Assembly: GCA_002295925.1 (NCBI GenBank)
Contig: DBGO01000015.1
Location: 62,001-126,000, forward strand
DNA: 64,000 nt
Direction: 5' to 3'
From: Flavobacteriales bacterium UBA852
Lineage (GTDB): Bacteria; Bacteroidota; Bacteroidia; Flavobacteriales_E; Vicingaceae
The translations under genes and the position numbers were made by a program. The notes under the pieces are model-generated. The model made no database searches. It was not told the origin of the DNA and saw only the letters and a list, made by a program, of their open reading frames with translations. Position 1 is the stretch's first letter, and each line of letters starts with the position of its first letter. This document shows, piece after piece, positions 43,665 through 52,927 of the stretch.

Positions 43665-44486
43665 ATGCTTATGAAAAAGATAATCAGAAATATTACACTA
43701 TTCTTGGCAGTATTTGCTTTTTCGGCATTTAATACATCAAAATTCGATACTATTGAAATAGGAAATGTAAAATTTCCGAAGGTTGAAAATAAAGCATTTA
43801 AACCGGGTGAACGATTGGAATATCGTTTACACTATGGCTTTATTGATGCCGGAATTGCCGAGCTGACCGTAGAAAAATTGAACAAAAAAATAAACGGTCG
43901 TGATATATATCATATGGTAGGAAAGGGAAGAAGCAAAGGAACATTCGATTGGTTTTTTAAAGTCAGAGACCGTTATGAAACGTATGTAGATGCCGAAGGA
44001 TTGTTCCCTTGGATGTTTGTTCGCCGGGTAGATGAAGGAGGATATAAATTCAGTCAAGATTATGTGTTTTATCAACATAAACAAAAAGTAAAAACACAAG
44101 ACAATAAAGAGTTTGAAGTACCATTAGGCGTGCAAGATATGCTTTCGGCGTTTTATTATGCCCGCAATATGGATTTCAGTAAAGCAAAAGAAGGTGATGT
44201 GTTTACCATTACCACATTTGTTGATGATGAAGTATGGCCTTTGAAAATTAAATATGCCGGTAAAGACATTGTAAAAGTAAACGGTAAAAAGTATAAAGCT
44301 TTGAAGTTCCACCCTGTTATACAAACAGGCAGAATATTTAAAGATGAAGATGATTTGAATGTTTGGATTTCTGACGATAACAATAAAGTACCTTTACTGG
44401 CAGAAGCTAAAATATTGGTAGGTTCAATAAAAATGGAGTTAGAAGATTATGACGGATTAGCTTCGCCATTGCCAAGAGTAAAATAA
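43665..44486 (+). CDS. DUF3108 secreted protein
   Basis: 273 residues; the ATG at 43671 (MKKIIRNITLFLAVFAFSAF) is an equally good start. After the signal peptide comes the DUF3108 pattern: FKPGERLEYRLHYGFIDAGIAELTV near residues 45-70, and MLSAFYYARNMDF in the middle. It is a predicted periplasmic beta-rich protein with no known function. A terminator follows 20 bases downstream. Confidence 0.85.
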   Translation: MLMKKIIRNITLFLAVFAFSAFNTSKFDTIEIGNVKFPKVENKAFKPGERLEYRLHYGFIDAGIAELTVEKLNKKINGRDIYHMVGKGRSKGTFDWFFKVRDRYETYVDAEGLFPWMFVRRVDEGGYKFSQDYVFYQHKQKVKTQDNKEFEVPLGVQDMLSAFYYARNMDFSKAKEGDVFTITTFVDDEVWPLKIKYAGKDIVKVNGKKYKALKFHPVIQTGRIFKDEDDLNVWISDDNNKVPLLAEAKILVGSIKMELEDYDGLASPLPRVK

Positions 44487-44506
44487 CAAAATTTATTCAC
44501 CGAAAA

Positions 44507-44541
44507 AACAAGGGGATGCAATTGCATGCTCTTGTTTTTTT
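44507..44541 (+). terminator. Intrinsic terminator after the DUF3108 gene
   Basis: Long hairpin with arms AACAAG/CTTGTT and GATGCA/TGCATG-type inner pairs, one mismatch, a short loop and eight T. It carries the -33 box of the next promoter in its right arm. Confidence 0.8.
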
Positions 44542-44550
44542 ATATCTTTG
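44522..44550 (+). promoter_or_regulatory. Promoter of the patatin gene, embedded in a terminator
   Basis: TTG at 44522-44524, an 18-base spacer and TATCTTTG at 44543-44550 (TAnnTTTG). The ATG is 16 bases downstream, giving a leader of only about a dozen bases. The -33 box lies in the terminator loop and right arm. Confidence 0.5.
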
Positions 44551-44566
44551 AATAAAAAAAACTAAA

Positions 44567-45334
44567 ATGAAAATAGCTTTTGTGTTATCCGGTGGAGGAG
44601 CAAGAGGAATAGCCCATTTGGGGTTTATTGATGCAATGAAAGATATTGGAATTACACCTGATATTATTTCCGGAACAAGTGCCGGAGCAATTGTCGGGGG
44701 ATTTTACGCTAATGGTTATTCTAGTAAAGAAACAATTAATATTATAAATAAAACAAATTTATTAAAGTTTGTAAGATTTTCATTTTCAGGCGGATTATTA
44801 TCAATGCAGGGATTTAAAAATATTTACGAAGAGTATTTTAAAATTAAAGATTTTGAATCACTCCCAATAGAATTAAAAGTTGTTGCTACTGATATTCATG
44901 ATGGTAAAGAACAATGCTTTTATTCTGGAGATATTGTAAATCCTATTATGGCCTCATCAACTATTCCCACTTTATTTGAGCCAACAAAAATAAACGGTAA
45001 AAATTACATTGATGGTGGAGTAGTTAATAATTTCCCTGTTGAATATGTTTTAGATAAAAATAACATCGTATTTGGACAATATGCTAATCCGTGGTTAGAA
45101 AAGGATAATATACAATCTTATAAAGAGTTAATTGAACGTACTTTTCATTTAGCAATTCATGCAAGCAACAGGCAACGAATGGAGAAATGCCATTATTTTC
45201 AAGAACCGAAAGAGTTAGCTAATTTCACAATGTTTGATATAACTCAAGCAAATAAAATTTATAAAATCGGTTATAATGAGACCATTAAAAATGCAAAGTT
45301 AATAGAAGAAAAATTAAAAGTAGTTACCGGATAA
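44567..45334 (+). CDS. Patatin-like phospholipase family protein
   Basis: 255 residues. Oxyanion motif SGGGARG at 8-14, nucleophile elbow GTSAG with Ser38, and catalytic aspartate in DGGVVNN near 148. These serine/aspartate lipases release fatty acids from membrane lipids. There is no signal peptide, so it acts inside the cell unless exported otherwise. It overlaps the giant convergent gene by 11 bases at its 3' end. Confidence 0.94.
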   Translation: MKIAFVLSGGGARGIAHLGFIDAMKDIGITPDIISGTSAGAIVGGFYANGYSSKETINIINKTNLLKFVRFSFSGGLLSMQGFKNIYEEYFKIKDFESLPIELKVVATDIHDGKEQCFYSGDIVNPIMASSTIPTLFEPTKINGKNYIDGGVVNNFPVEYVLDKNNIVFGQYANPWLEKDNIQSYKELIERTFHLAIHASNRQRMEKCHYFQEPKELANFTMFDITQANKIYKIGYNETIKNAKLIEEKLKVVTG

Positions 45335-48300
45335 CATTTACCGAACCAATTTTTTCAATTTCTTTATTGTTGTAACCGGTTAAAATAACTTTCCAAACAT
45401 AAACTCCAAGCGGCACAGGTTTCCCTTGATAAGTTCCATCCCAACCGGAAGATAAATCATCGGTTTCGAACAGTAATTCGCCCCATCGATTAAAAATATA
45501 AAGTTTAGCATTTTCAATACCTAATCCTTTTAACGTGAAAAAATCATTTATTCCATCACCATCCGGTGTGAAAGCATTTGGAGCGTAAATAATTAATGGT
45601 GGTTCAATTTCTTTTATTAGCGTATCGGTACAACCAATATTATCCGTTACCACCAAAATTACTTCGTGCGTTCCTTGTTCTTCGAACGAGTAAATTGGGT
45701 TTTGCTGCAATGAAGTATCAACAGGAGAGAATGTCCAATGCCATCCTACAATATTAAAATAAGAAGAATCTTCGAATTGTACCGTAACATCCGAAAGAAA
45801 CGTATAAGAGAAGTTTGCCGTAGGTTGTTGAGTATCTACAGTTGCAATATCCGATGCCGTAGATTGGCAATCATCCGAAACGGTAACAGTATAATTTGTA
45901 TAAGTAGCAGGAGAAACCGCAATATTGCTTCCCATACTGCCATTTGACCAAGTATAATTATAAGGTGGTAACCCTCCGGTTGCAGTAGCATTAAGATAAG
46001 CGACATCTCCAACACAAATCAGTGTGTCATTTACGGTAACTTTTAAAGTGTCTAAATTAGGAACTGTAATTGTTACAGTAGCTTTGGTAGAATCCATAGC
46101 ACAAGAATCATTCACATAAGCCGTATAGGTTGTCGTTGAAGTTGGATTGACCAATAATGGATTACTGTTGTAAGTATTATTTCCATCCGACCAATAAAAA
46201 TATTTTGTATTGAAAGAACCGCCTGAATAATTAGCAGAAATAAATACAGAATCCCCCGGACACTTAACGGTTGTATCATTTGAAACATTTATTGTTAAGG
46301 GATTATATGTCATAACTACAACCGAAGCTAAAGCCGTTGCCGTATTGCCACATGTATCCGTAACAGAAACAGAATATAATGATGTATTGCTTGGTTTTAC
46401 TGTAATGGAAGAGGTTGTGTCACCAGTATTCCATAAGATATGCTTGCCAAACAAACCTCCGGTAATATTAGCACTTAATGTTGCAGAATCATTAATACAA
46501 AATATTGTATCGTTTAATACGGAAATAGTCAATGGAGTTGTAGCTTTCCAAACATTCACCGTAATAGAATCGTTAACTTCAAAATAGCATCGGTCGGTAA
46601 CAGTTAAAACATACGTTGTAGTATCATTTGGCGTATCCGAAATTGAGGGTGTAATCGATTGTCCGCTGTTCCAGTTGTATTGAATAGGTATAGCTCCGCC
46701 ATTGGCAATTCCGGTTAATGTGACGGATTCGCCCCAGCAAATATTAGTGTCATTATTCAACATCGTTAATGATAAAGGCGTATAAGGCACAACGGTAACA
46801 TTTATAGTGTCGGTTGCTGTTTGGTTACATAAGTCTGTAACAGTAATAATGTAATCAGTTGTTACATTAGGGCTGACAATAATGCTGCTGTCTGTTTGTC
46901 CGGTACTCCATAAATATTGATAACCTCCGGCACCGGAAATTACATTTACATCAAGTTGGAAAGTATCTTGAGGACATATCTTATATTGATCGGGAGAAAC
47001 ATTAATGGATAACGGATTTTGACTGTAATAGGTAACCAAAGCACTGTCAACCAATTGATATACATTACAAGTGTCAGAAACTATTACTGAGTAATAGGTA
47101 GTTTGATTAGGGATAACCCATATGGTATCGGTTGTTTCTCCCGTACTCCATAAGACATTAAAATTATTTGGAACAGGATCTATCCAAACCGGGACAGAAT
47201 CATTCACACAAGCAGTAAATGAAGTGTCATGAACAATTAAGGGAGGAGGTGTGAAGTCTGCAATGTAAAAGGTTACCATTTGCGTGTCAGGAATATTACA
47301 TACTTCTTGAATTAAAAGGAAAGAAACTGTTTCTAAGGGTTCGGTAATACCATCAGTAAAGGCATTGATAGTAATTAATAATGAATCTTCGCCCGGTAAA
47401 AACAAAACGCTGTCCGGCACATTGGTATAATCGACGCCGTTAATAGCAACACCTCCCATAACAATATTAACATACTCCGAATCGGTGGTTATATTTCGTG
47501 TCATTAAAAATTCAGCAATACCGCATCCTTCATACAGAACAGAGTCACCGGTGCTGATACCAATATTGGAACTGAGATTTACTAAGTTTGAACTGAAACT
47601 TCCGGCTTCTAAAAATACACCTGAGTCATAAGAGCCATCGCCGGCATCGGCAATAGCTATCTTAATGTGATAAGTTAAGCCACAAGTAACAGGGTATTCG
47701 GCGGTTAATTTTACTGTTTTACCGTCAAATTGAATGTATTGCGGATTAGAATTATATGGAGCAGTAAATCCATCACCATTATCGATATAATACGCAGAAT
47801 TATTAAATAAATTTACATTGTCAATAGTAACCGGAGTAGTAGTGCCGGGGATTAAAGCAATATTAACAGAACTGTTTGAATATGGACCGGCAATTCCCGG
47901 ACCACTTAAGAAAAAACCAAAGGCATCATTATAACCGCTGTTTACAAATTCCAAGTACTCCTCAGAAGCAAATACATAATTAAATCTTACGGTATCGCCT
48001 TGCGGAACGAAATCAAATTCTAAAATTGCGGCATCATAAATGGTAACTCCTGCTATTGAAGATAAATCAGGGTCAGAACTTGTGGTAAATCCTCCACCGC
48101 CCAAAGTAGAACTTCCGCTGTTATTCGGGCCAACGGCAACATTTACATCGCCGGTTGCCAAAATTACTCCTGTATTAATACCAACATTGGCATTTGTACT
48201 GTTAAATTCACCTATTTGGTTGGGGTCCGGAGCTGAAAAGGTAATGTTGGAAACGCTTACCCCTCCGCCAAGCAACACATTTTGCACATACCATGCGGCT

Positions 48301-48404
48301 GTATTTCCTGTATTAACAACTAATTGAGCGTAATTTTTAGTTGAAAAAATTAGAATTGTAAATAGTAATAAAATTTTAATGTTATGTTTAATTGTGGATA
48401 TCAT
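45324..48404 (-). CDS. Giant T9SS-exported repeat protein with choice-of-anchor L domain
   Basis: 1026 residues. A signal peptide (about 1-26) leads to a choice-of-anchor L domain (about 30-270, including FNYVFASEEYLEFVNSGYND as landmark FASEEY), a Calx-beta-like part (about 285-380), then six Ig-like repeats of about 80 residues (about 390-855). Each repeat has a Cys near an xCxxDS start and most a second in a VTDxC end. A PKD domain and a gliding-motility-associated C-terminal domain (SDGIN-type PNAFTPDGDGINDFF, about 935-1026) end it. It is exported by the T9SS and is probably a surface adhesin or motility-related protein. Confidence 0.9.
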   Translation of the reverse strand: MISTIKHNIKILLLFTILIFSTKNYAQLVVNTGNTAAWYVQNVLLGGGVSVSNITFSAPDPNQIGEFNSTNANVGINTGVILATGDVNVAVGPNNSGSSTLGGGGFTTSSDPDLSSIAGVTIYDAAILEFDFVPQGDTVRFNYVFASEEYLEFVNSGYNDAFGFFLSGPGIAGPYSNSSVNIALIPGTTTPVTIDNVNLFNNSAYYIDNGDGFTAPYNSNPQYIQFDGKTVKLTAEYPVTCGLTYHIKIAIADAGDGSYDSGVFLEAGSFSSNLVNLSSNIGISTGDSVLYEGCGIAEFLMTRNITTDSEYVNIVMGGVAINGVDYTNVPDSVLFLPGEDSLLITINAFTDGITEPLETVSFLLIQEVCNIPDTQMVTFYIADFTPPPLIVHDTSFTACVNDSVPVWIDPVPNNFNVLWSTGETTDTIWVIPNQTTYYSVIVSDTCNVYQLVDSALVTYYSQNPLSINVSPDQYKICPQDTFQLDVNVISGAGGYQYLWSTGQTDSSIIVSPNVTTDYIITVTDLCNQTATDTINVTVVPYTPLSLTMLNNDTNICWGESVTLTGIANGGAIPIQYNWNSGQSITPSISDTPNDTTTYVLTVTDRCYFEVNDSITVNVWKATTPLTISVLNDTIFCINDSATLSANITGGLFGKHILWNTGDTTSSITVKPSNTSLYSVSVTDTCGNTATALASVVVMTYNPLTINVSNDTTVKCPGDSVFISANYSGGSFNTKYFYWSDGNNTYNSNPLLVNPTSTTTYTAYVNDSCAMDSTKATVTITVPNLDTLKVTVNDTLICVGDVAYLNATATGGLPPYNYTWSNGSMGSNIAVSPATYTNYTVTVSDDCQSTASDIATVDTQQPTANFSYTFLSDVTVQFEDSSYFNIVGWHWTFSPVDTSLQQNPIYSFEEQGTHEVILVVTDNIGCTDTLIKEIEPPLIIYAPNAFTPDGDGINDFFTLKGLGIENAKLYIFNRWGELLFETDDLSSGWDGTYQGKPVPLGVYVWKVILTGYNNKEIEKIGSVNVIR

Positions 48405-48426
48405 GCTGTTTTTAAAACGAATTTTT

Positions 48427-48819
48427 CTAAAAAGGGTTGTCTGTGTTTTGTTTTAAATTTTTACTGTATATTTTTCTGATCACTACCTTTTGCAATTCAC
48501 GTTTTAGTATTAAATCGGTAATCACTTCCGAAGTGTCTGCCATAGGGTTTTGACGTAAATAACGGTTTATTTTTCCTTCGTCTAAATCAATGCGATACAT
48601 TATGTTAAGCAGTTTTTCATATTCTTCAACAATCATTTTGTCTATGTGTGGAAAAATTTGTTCAAACAACTCCTCATACGGCGTTTTTTTTTCTCCCGAA
48701 AAACGAATTTCTATATTGTACCACTCAAAATCTTTTTGAATTTGAGTAACCACTTCTTTCAGTAAATCCGTATCTTTAAAATATTTGTGAATTGTTGATA
48801 ATGTAGGTATTATTTCCAT
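48427..48819 (-). CDS. Hypothetical protein, cytoplasmic, unknown
   Basis: 130 residues, highly charged and mostly helical, no signal peptide or membrane segment. It begins MEIIPTLSTIHKYFKDTDLL and contains PYEELFEQIFPHIDKMI. I recognise no family. It stands 22 bases before the giant T9SS gene on the same strand, in sense order upstream of it. A length of 130 codons, normal codon use and an intact start make it a likely real gene. Confidence 0.65.
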   Translation of the reverse strand: MEIIPTLSTIHKYFKDTDLLKEVVTQIQKDFEWYNIEIRFSGEKKTPYEELFEQIFPHIDKMIVEEYEKLLNIMYRIDLDEGKINRYLRQNPMADTSEVITDLILKRELQKVVIRKIYSKNLKQNTDNPF

Positions 48820-48890
48820 TATAACAAATATATGTCAAGAAAATGACATAAAAAAAGCGGCATGATATTTATTATTGTAATCGTAAACAG

Positions 48891-49616
48891 ATGAATATGA
48901 AAAAAATAGCATTCATACTACTTGGAGCAATGTTCCTGATAAATAATATCGATGCTCAAAAATTATCGCACGAAAAATTTGATAAATTATTGAAAAAATA
49001 TGTTTCAGAAACCGGATTTGTCGATTACAAAGGGTTTAAAAACGATCCTTTGTTTAAAGAGTATTTAAATGAATTGAGTAATCATCCGCCGCAACCAAAT
49101 TGGACCAAAAACGAAAAATTGGCTTATTGGATAAATGCTTACAATGCGTTTACCATTCAATTAATTATCGATAATTATCCAGTAAAAAGCATAAAAGAAA
49201 TTGGTGGAACATTTGGCAGTCCTTGGGATATAGAGTTTATTCAGATTGGCGGAAGAACGTATAATTTAAATCAAATTGAACACGAAATATTGCGTAAACA
49301 ATTTAACGAACCACGAATTCATTTTGCTATTGTTTGTGCTTCTGTCTCTTGTCCTAAATTAAGAAACGAAGCTTATGTGCCAGAAAAATTAAACGACCAA
49401 CTCAACGATCAAGTGAAAGAATTTATCAATGATTCGTCAAAAAATATTATTTCCGAAAATAGTGTTAAATTGTCGCAAATATTCAACTGGTTTAAATCGG
49501 ATTTTACCAAAAAAGGTTCGTTAATTGATTTTTTGAACCGATATTCGAAAGTGAAAATATCGCCAAAAGCTAAAATATCATATTTAAAATATAATTGGAA
49601 TTTAAATGGAAAATAG
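48891..49616 (+). CDS. DUF547 secreted protein, first gene of arsenosugar-type cassette
   Basis: 241 residues; the ATG at 48897 (MKKIAFILLGAMFLINN) is an alternative start. After the signal peptide it has the DUF547 core: KLAYWINAYNAFTIQLIIDNYP (landmark YWINAYNAFTI) and IHFAIVCASVSCPKLRNEAY (landmark CASVSCP), a transglutaminase-like cysteine arrangement. DUF547 genes often stand next to arsS in Bacteroidota and other phyla. The stop overlaps the arsS start by 11 bases, so the genes are coupled. Its chemical role is unknown. Confidence 0.88.
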   Translation: MNMKKIAFILLGAMFLINNIDAQKLSHEKFDKLLKKYVSETGFVDYKGFKNDPLFKEYLNELSNHPPQPNWTKNEKLAYWINAYNAFTIQLIIDNYPVKSIKEIGGTFGSPWDIEFIQIGGRTYNLNQIEHEILRKQFNEPRIHFAIVCASVSCPKLRNEAYVPEKLNDQLNDQVKEFINDSSKNIISENSVKLSQIFNWFKSDFTKKGSLIDFLNRYSKVKISPKAKISYLKYNWNLNGK

Positions 49617-50640
49617 TACCGTATTAAATAAAATAAGTGCGCAGGAGCAATTGAGCATCCTATCGGAAGTTAAGAAAGATGCATTTGTTCAAAAATTGAA
49701 TGAATATGGTTCATTGCCTTTAAAAGCAGATAATCCTGAAATTTTACAAATTAACTTAGGGAAAATGTGCAATCAAACCTGCACACATTGCCATGTAGAT
49801 GCCGGACCTACACGAACCGAAATTATGTCGCAAGACGTATTACAACAATGTTTGCACATTATTGAAAACAATCCATCCATTCATACCGTCGATTTAACCG
49901 GCGGAGCACCCGAAATGAATCCGCATTTTAGGTGGTTTATACAAGAAGTTAGAAGTTTAAAACCCGAATTGGAAATTATTGTGCGCAGTAATTTAACTAT
50001 TCTCACATCATCAAAATATAAAGATTATCCTCAATTTTTTAAAGAAAATAAAATTACCGTAGTATCATCATTGCCTTGCTATACCAAAGAAAATGTTGAT
50101 AAACAGCGAGGTAACGGTGTGTTTGACCGTTCGATAAAAGCTTTATTGAAATTAAATGAAGCAGGATACGGCAAAGATGAAACATTACAATTGCATTTGG
50201 TTTACAACCCGGGAGGTCCTTCTATTGCGCCTGCGCAAGAAGCCTTGCAAAATGATTATAAAAAGCGATTGAAAGAAGATTTCGGCATTGAGTTTAATCA
50301 ATTATTTACCATAACCAATTTACCCATCAGCCGCTTTTTGGAATTTTTATTGAGTCAAAATAGTTTGGAAGAGTATATGGATAAATTGATAGAAAATTTT
50401 AATCCGCAAACGTTAACAGGTGTAATGTGTAAAAATACAGTTTCGGTAGGATGGGACGGAACATTGTATGACTGCGATTTTAATCAAATGTTAGAACTTC
50501 CTATAAAAAATAAAATTGTTGCACAAACCGTTTTTGATTTTGATTCAGAAAAATTATCGGGTAGAAATATTATTGTAAATAACCATTGTTTTGGTTGCAC
50601 TGCCGGCGCCGGAAGCAGTTGTCAAGGTGCATTGGTTTAA
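49606..50640 (+). CDS. arsS: Arsenosugar biosynthesis radical SAM protein ArsS
   Basis: 344 residues. Radical SAM cluster CNQTCTHCH (Cys55, 59, 62) is followed by DLTGGAPEMNPHFRW and a C-terminal DUF3641 domain ending HCFGCTAGAGSSCQG. ArsS catalyses attachment of a 5'-deoxyadenosyl group to methylated arsenic, making arsenosugar precursors. Some family members are selenoproteins with Sec in the C-terminal region; this one uses Cys and has no in-frame TGA. It is flanked by DUF547 and glycosyltransferase genes on the same strand. Confidence 0.94.
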   Translation: MENSTVLNKISAQEQLSILSEVKKDAFVQKLNEYGSLPLKADNPEILQINLGKMCNQTCTHCHVDAGPTRTEIMSQDVLQQCLHIIENNPSIHTVDLTGGAPEMNPHFRWFIQEVRSLKPELEIIVRSNLTILTSSKYKDYPQFFKENKITVVSSLPCYTKENVDKQRGNGVFDRSIKALLKLNEAGYGKDETLQLHLVYNPGGPSIAPAQEALQNDYKKRLKEDFGIEFNQLFTITNLPISRFLEFLLSQNSLEEYMDKLIENFNPQTLTGVMCKNTVSVGWDGTLYDCDFNQMLELPIKNKIVAQTVFDFDSEKLSGRNIIVNNHCFGCTAGAGSSCQGALV

Positions 50641-50657
50641 CCATTATTTTATATAAA

Positions 50658-51167
50658 ATGAAAAAAATATTATACATTTTTATCCTTATAATTATTTGCA
50701 GTATGAGTGCGTGCGGACAAAAATATTCATCCTTTAAAGAAATGACCGATGATTTATACAGTCACACTGTTCCGTTGATTTATGCAAAAGATGTGATGGA
50801 TAGTCTGTCCAATAATAAACCTGTTGTGATTTTAGATGCACGTGAGCAAGAAGAATACAATGTTTCGCATTTGCCCGGAGCAATATATGTAGGATATGAT
50901 GATTTTGAGCCGGAGAAACTAAAGCATATCGATAAATCAAAAACGATTGTGGTTTATTGCTCAGTAGGATACAGAAGTGAAAAAATAGGCGAAAAACTTA
51001 AAGCATTAGGATATAAAAATGTTTTTAATTTATATGGCGGAATTTTTGATTGGAAAAATAAAGGATTTCGAGTAGTGGATAATCAAGGAAAGGAAACCGA
51101 AAAAGTGCATCCGTATAACGAAAAATGGGGTGTGTGGCTAACAAAAGGTGAAAAAGCTTATGAATAA
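50658..51167 (+). CDS. Rhodanese-domain lipoprotein
   Basis: 169 residues from the ATG at 50658 (the frame opens 24 codons earlier inside arsS). The signal ends in SMSACG, a lipobox with anchor Cys19. The rhodanese domain has DAREQEEYNVSHLPGA and the active loop CSVGYRS with Cys101. It would act on the periplasmic side of a membrane. It lies 17 bases after arsS and overlaps the next gene by 8 bases, so it belongs to the arsenosugar-type unit. Its sulfur-transfer role there is not known. Confidence 0.9.
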   Translation: MKKILYIFILIIICSMSACGQKYSSFKEMTDDLYSHTVPLIYAKDVMDSLSNNKPVVILDAREQEEYNVSHLPGAIYVGYDDFEPEKLKHIDKSKTIVVYCSVGYRSEKIGEKLKALGYKNVFNLYGGIFDWKNKGFRVVDNQGKETEKVHPYNEKWGVWLTKGEKAYE

Positions 51168-51771
51168 ACAAGCTTTGTTTGTATTTACCAAATATCCCGA
51201 AAAGGGAAAAGTAAAAACACGATTGGCAAAAGATATTGGCAATGAAAATGCTTATGCTGTTTATATCCGATTGGTTAATACAATTTTAAAAGAAGTTTCT
51301 CACCTCAAACAAACCGATGTATTTATTTATTTTGATAAATATCAAGGCCATTACCCAAAAGAATTTATTGATATAAAAGCACAATATAAAGAGCAATCAG
51401 GTAAAACGATTGGCGATAAAATGCACAATGCTTTTGTTGAAGGCAAAAAACTCGGTTATGAAAAAATGGTGTTAATCGGATGCGATATTTATCAATTAAC
51501 CCAAAAAGACATACAACAAGCATTTTCTTATCTTGAAAAATCGGATATAGTTTTTGGCAAAGCCAATGATGGCGGATATTATTTAACGGGAATGAAAAAA
51601 GTTTACAAACCTGTTTTTTCTTTATCCCAATGGAGTCATAACAAGGTGATAGAAGAAACGTTGGCAATTGTTAATGCTTTGGGTTTAAAAGTTGCCTTTA
51701 CACCAACAAAAATAGATGTTGACACTCTTGATGATTTAAAACAAACCTCATTATACGATGCATTCGGTTAG
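51160..51771 (+). CDS. DUF2064/TIGR04282 family arsenosugar glycosyltransferase
   Basis: 203 residues from the ATG at 51160; a GTG at 51148 is in frame. Nucleotidyltransferase-like GT-A fold: QALFVFTKYPEKGKVKTRLA at the start (landmark KYPEKGKVKTRLA), KMVLIGCDIYQL in the middle and GGYYLTGM near the end. Members cluster with arsS and are named arsenosugar biosynthesis glycosyltransferase. Overlaps the rhodanese stop and the next gene's start by 14 bases. Confidence 0.9.
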   Translation: MNKQALFVFTKYPEKGKVKTRLAKDIGNENAYAVYIRLVNTILKEVSHLKQTDVFIYFDKYQGHYPKEFIDIKAQYKEQSGKTIGDKMHNAFVEGKKLGYEKMVLIGCDIYQLTQKDIQQAFSYLEKSDIVFGKANDGGYYLTGMKKVYKPVFSLSQWSHNKVIEETLAIVNALGLKVAFTPTKIDVDTLDDLKQTSLYDAFG

Positions 51772-52459
51772 TGTTATAATTCCGGTTTATAATGAAGAAA
51801 AGATAGTTTTATCGCAGCTTCAAAAAATAAAAGAAAGATGCCGTAATGAATCAACCGAAATTATTGTAGTTGATGGAGGAAGCAATGATAATACTGTCGA
51901 GGAACTCAAAAAACTAAATGTAATTTTATACATTTCGCCACAAAAGGGAAGGGCATCACAAATGAATTTTGGTGCTAGAAATACCAATGGAAACATATTG
52001 TATTTTTTATATATTGATACTTTACCACCCTATAATTTCGACAATCTGATTCTCGATGAAGTGAAAAACGGTGTGCCGTGCGGTTGTTTTCGTATGCAGT
52101 TCGATTCGGACAGTAAATTTTTAAAGTTTTGGGCGTTTTTTACCCGTTTCAATTATTATTTATGCAGAGGCGGCGACCAATCTATGTTTGTAACAAAACA
52201 ACTGTTTTGGCAATTGGGTGGTTTTGACACAACAAAATTATTAGCCGAGGATATGGATTTTTTCAAGAAAATTTACCGTAATAAAATACCCTTTACCATT
52301 ATTTCGAAACCGGTAATTACATCGGCACGAAAATACAAACAAGTGGGCGAATGGAAACTGCAATGGATTTTTGCACGCATACATTTTATGCTTTTATTGG
52401 GCTATTCTCAAGAAAAAATTGTTTCGTTTTATCAAAGAAAAACCGTTGGAATTAAATAA
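51758..52459 (+). CDS. TIGR04283 family arsenosugar glycosyltransferase (GT2)
   Basis: 233 residues. GT2 fold: VSVIIPVYNEEKIV at the start, VDGGSNDNTVEEL (donor aspartates), KGRASQMNFGA and RGGDQSMFV. The ISPQKGRASQMN motif and length match the TIGR04283 group that accompanies arsS. It is the last gene of the unit and ends 3 bases from the convergent MarR gene. Confidence 0.92.
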   Translation: MHSVSVIIPVYNEEKIVLSQLQKIKERCRNESTEIIVVDGGSNDNTVEELKKLNVILYISPQKGRASQMNFGARNTNGNILYFLYIDTLPPYNFDNLILDEVKNGVPCGCFRMQFDSDSKFLKFWAFFTRFNYYLCRGGDQSMFVTKQLFWQLGGFDTTKLLAEDMDFFKKIYRNKIPFTIISKPVITSARKYKQVGEWKLQWIFARIHFMLLLGYSQEKIVSFYQRKTVGIK

Positions 52460-52462
52460 TTG

Positions 52463-52924
52463 TTATTCCTTATAGATATAATCTCTTAATTTATCGAGCA
52501 ATTGATTCAGTTGTTCTTTTTCTTCATCGCTCAAAGCAGATATTAAATCATCTTCGTATTTATTCAATTTTATTTCATTCAATAAATCAATGCCTTTTTG
52601 GGTAATTGTAACATCTTTTTGCCTTCGGTCATGCGGACATTCTTTTCGCAAAACCAATCCTTTTTTATACAAGCGGTCTATAATACGGCTCACATCAGAG
52701 TTGGCATCCATCATCCGTTCTTTTATAATATTTACCGATACGGCATTCGGATACTGACCTTTAAGTATGCGCAATACATTATATTGCGGCGGAGCAATAT
52801 CATATTGCTTTAGAATTTTTTGCAATTTATTGTTTATCAAACTGCTTGTAACAATAAGGTTGATAATAGTTTTTTGGTTTAAATTCCGAAATTTGGTTTT
52901 TAATAGATCTTCTAATGCAGTCAT
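52463..52924 (-). CDS. MarR-family transcriptional regulator
   Basis: 153 residues. A winged helix-turn-helix covers about 40-120: APPQYNVLRILKG, DANSDVSRIIDRLYKKGLV and PHDRRQKDVTITQKG with the typical wing arginines. It is the last gene of a minus-strand group that starts with YceI. MarR proteins bind palindromes and release them on meeting phenolic or oxidant ligands. The TGTT...AACA repeats in front of yceI are the natural target. Confidence 0.93.
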   Translation of the reverse strand: MTALEDLLKTKFRNLNQKTIINLIVTSSLINNKLQKILKQYDIAPPQYNVLRILKGQYPNAVSVNIIKERMMDANSDVSRIIDRLYKKGLVLRKECPHDRRQKDVTITQKGIDLLNEIKLNKYEDDLISALSDEEKEQLNQLLDKLRDYIYKE

Positions 52925-52927
52925 AAA

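Noticed and set aside
49606..50640. Possible selenocysteine in ArsS
   Set aside because: The frame is complete with Cys in the C-terminal motif, no in-frame TGA and no need for recoding.
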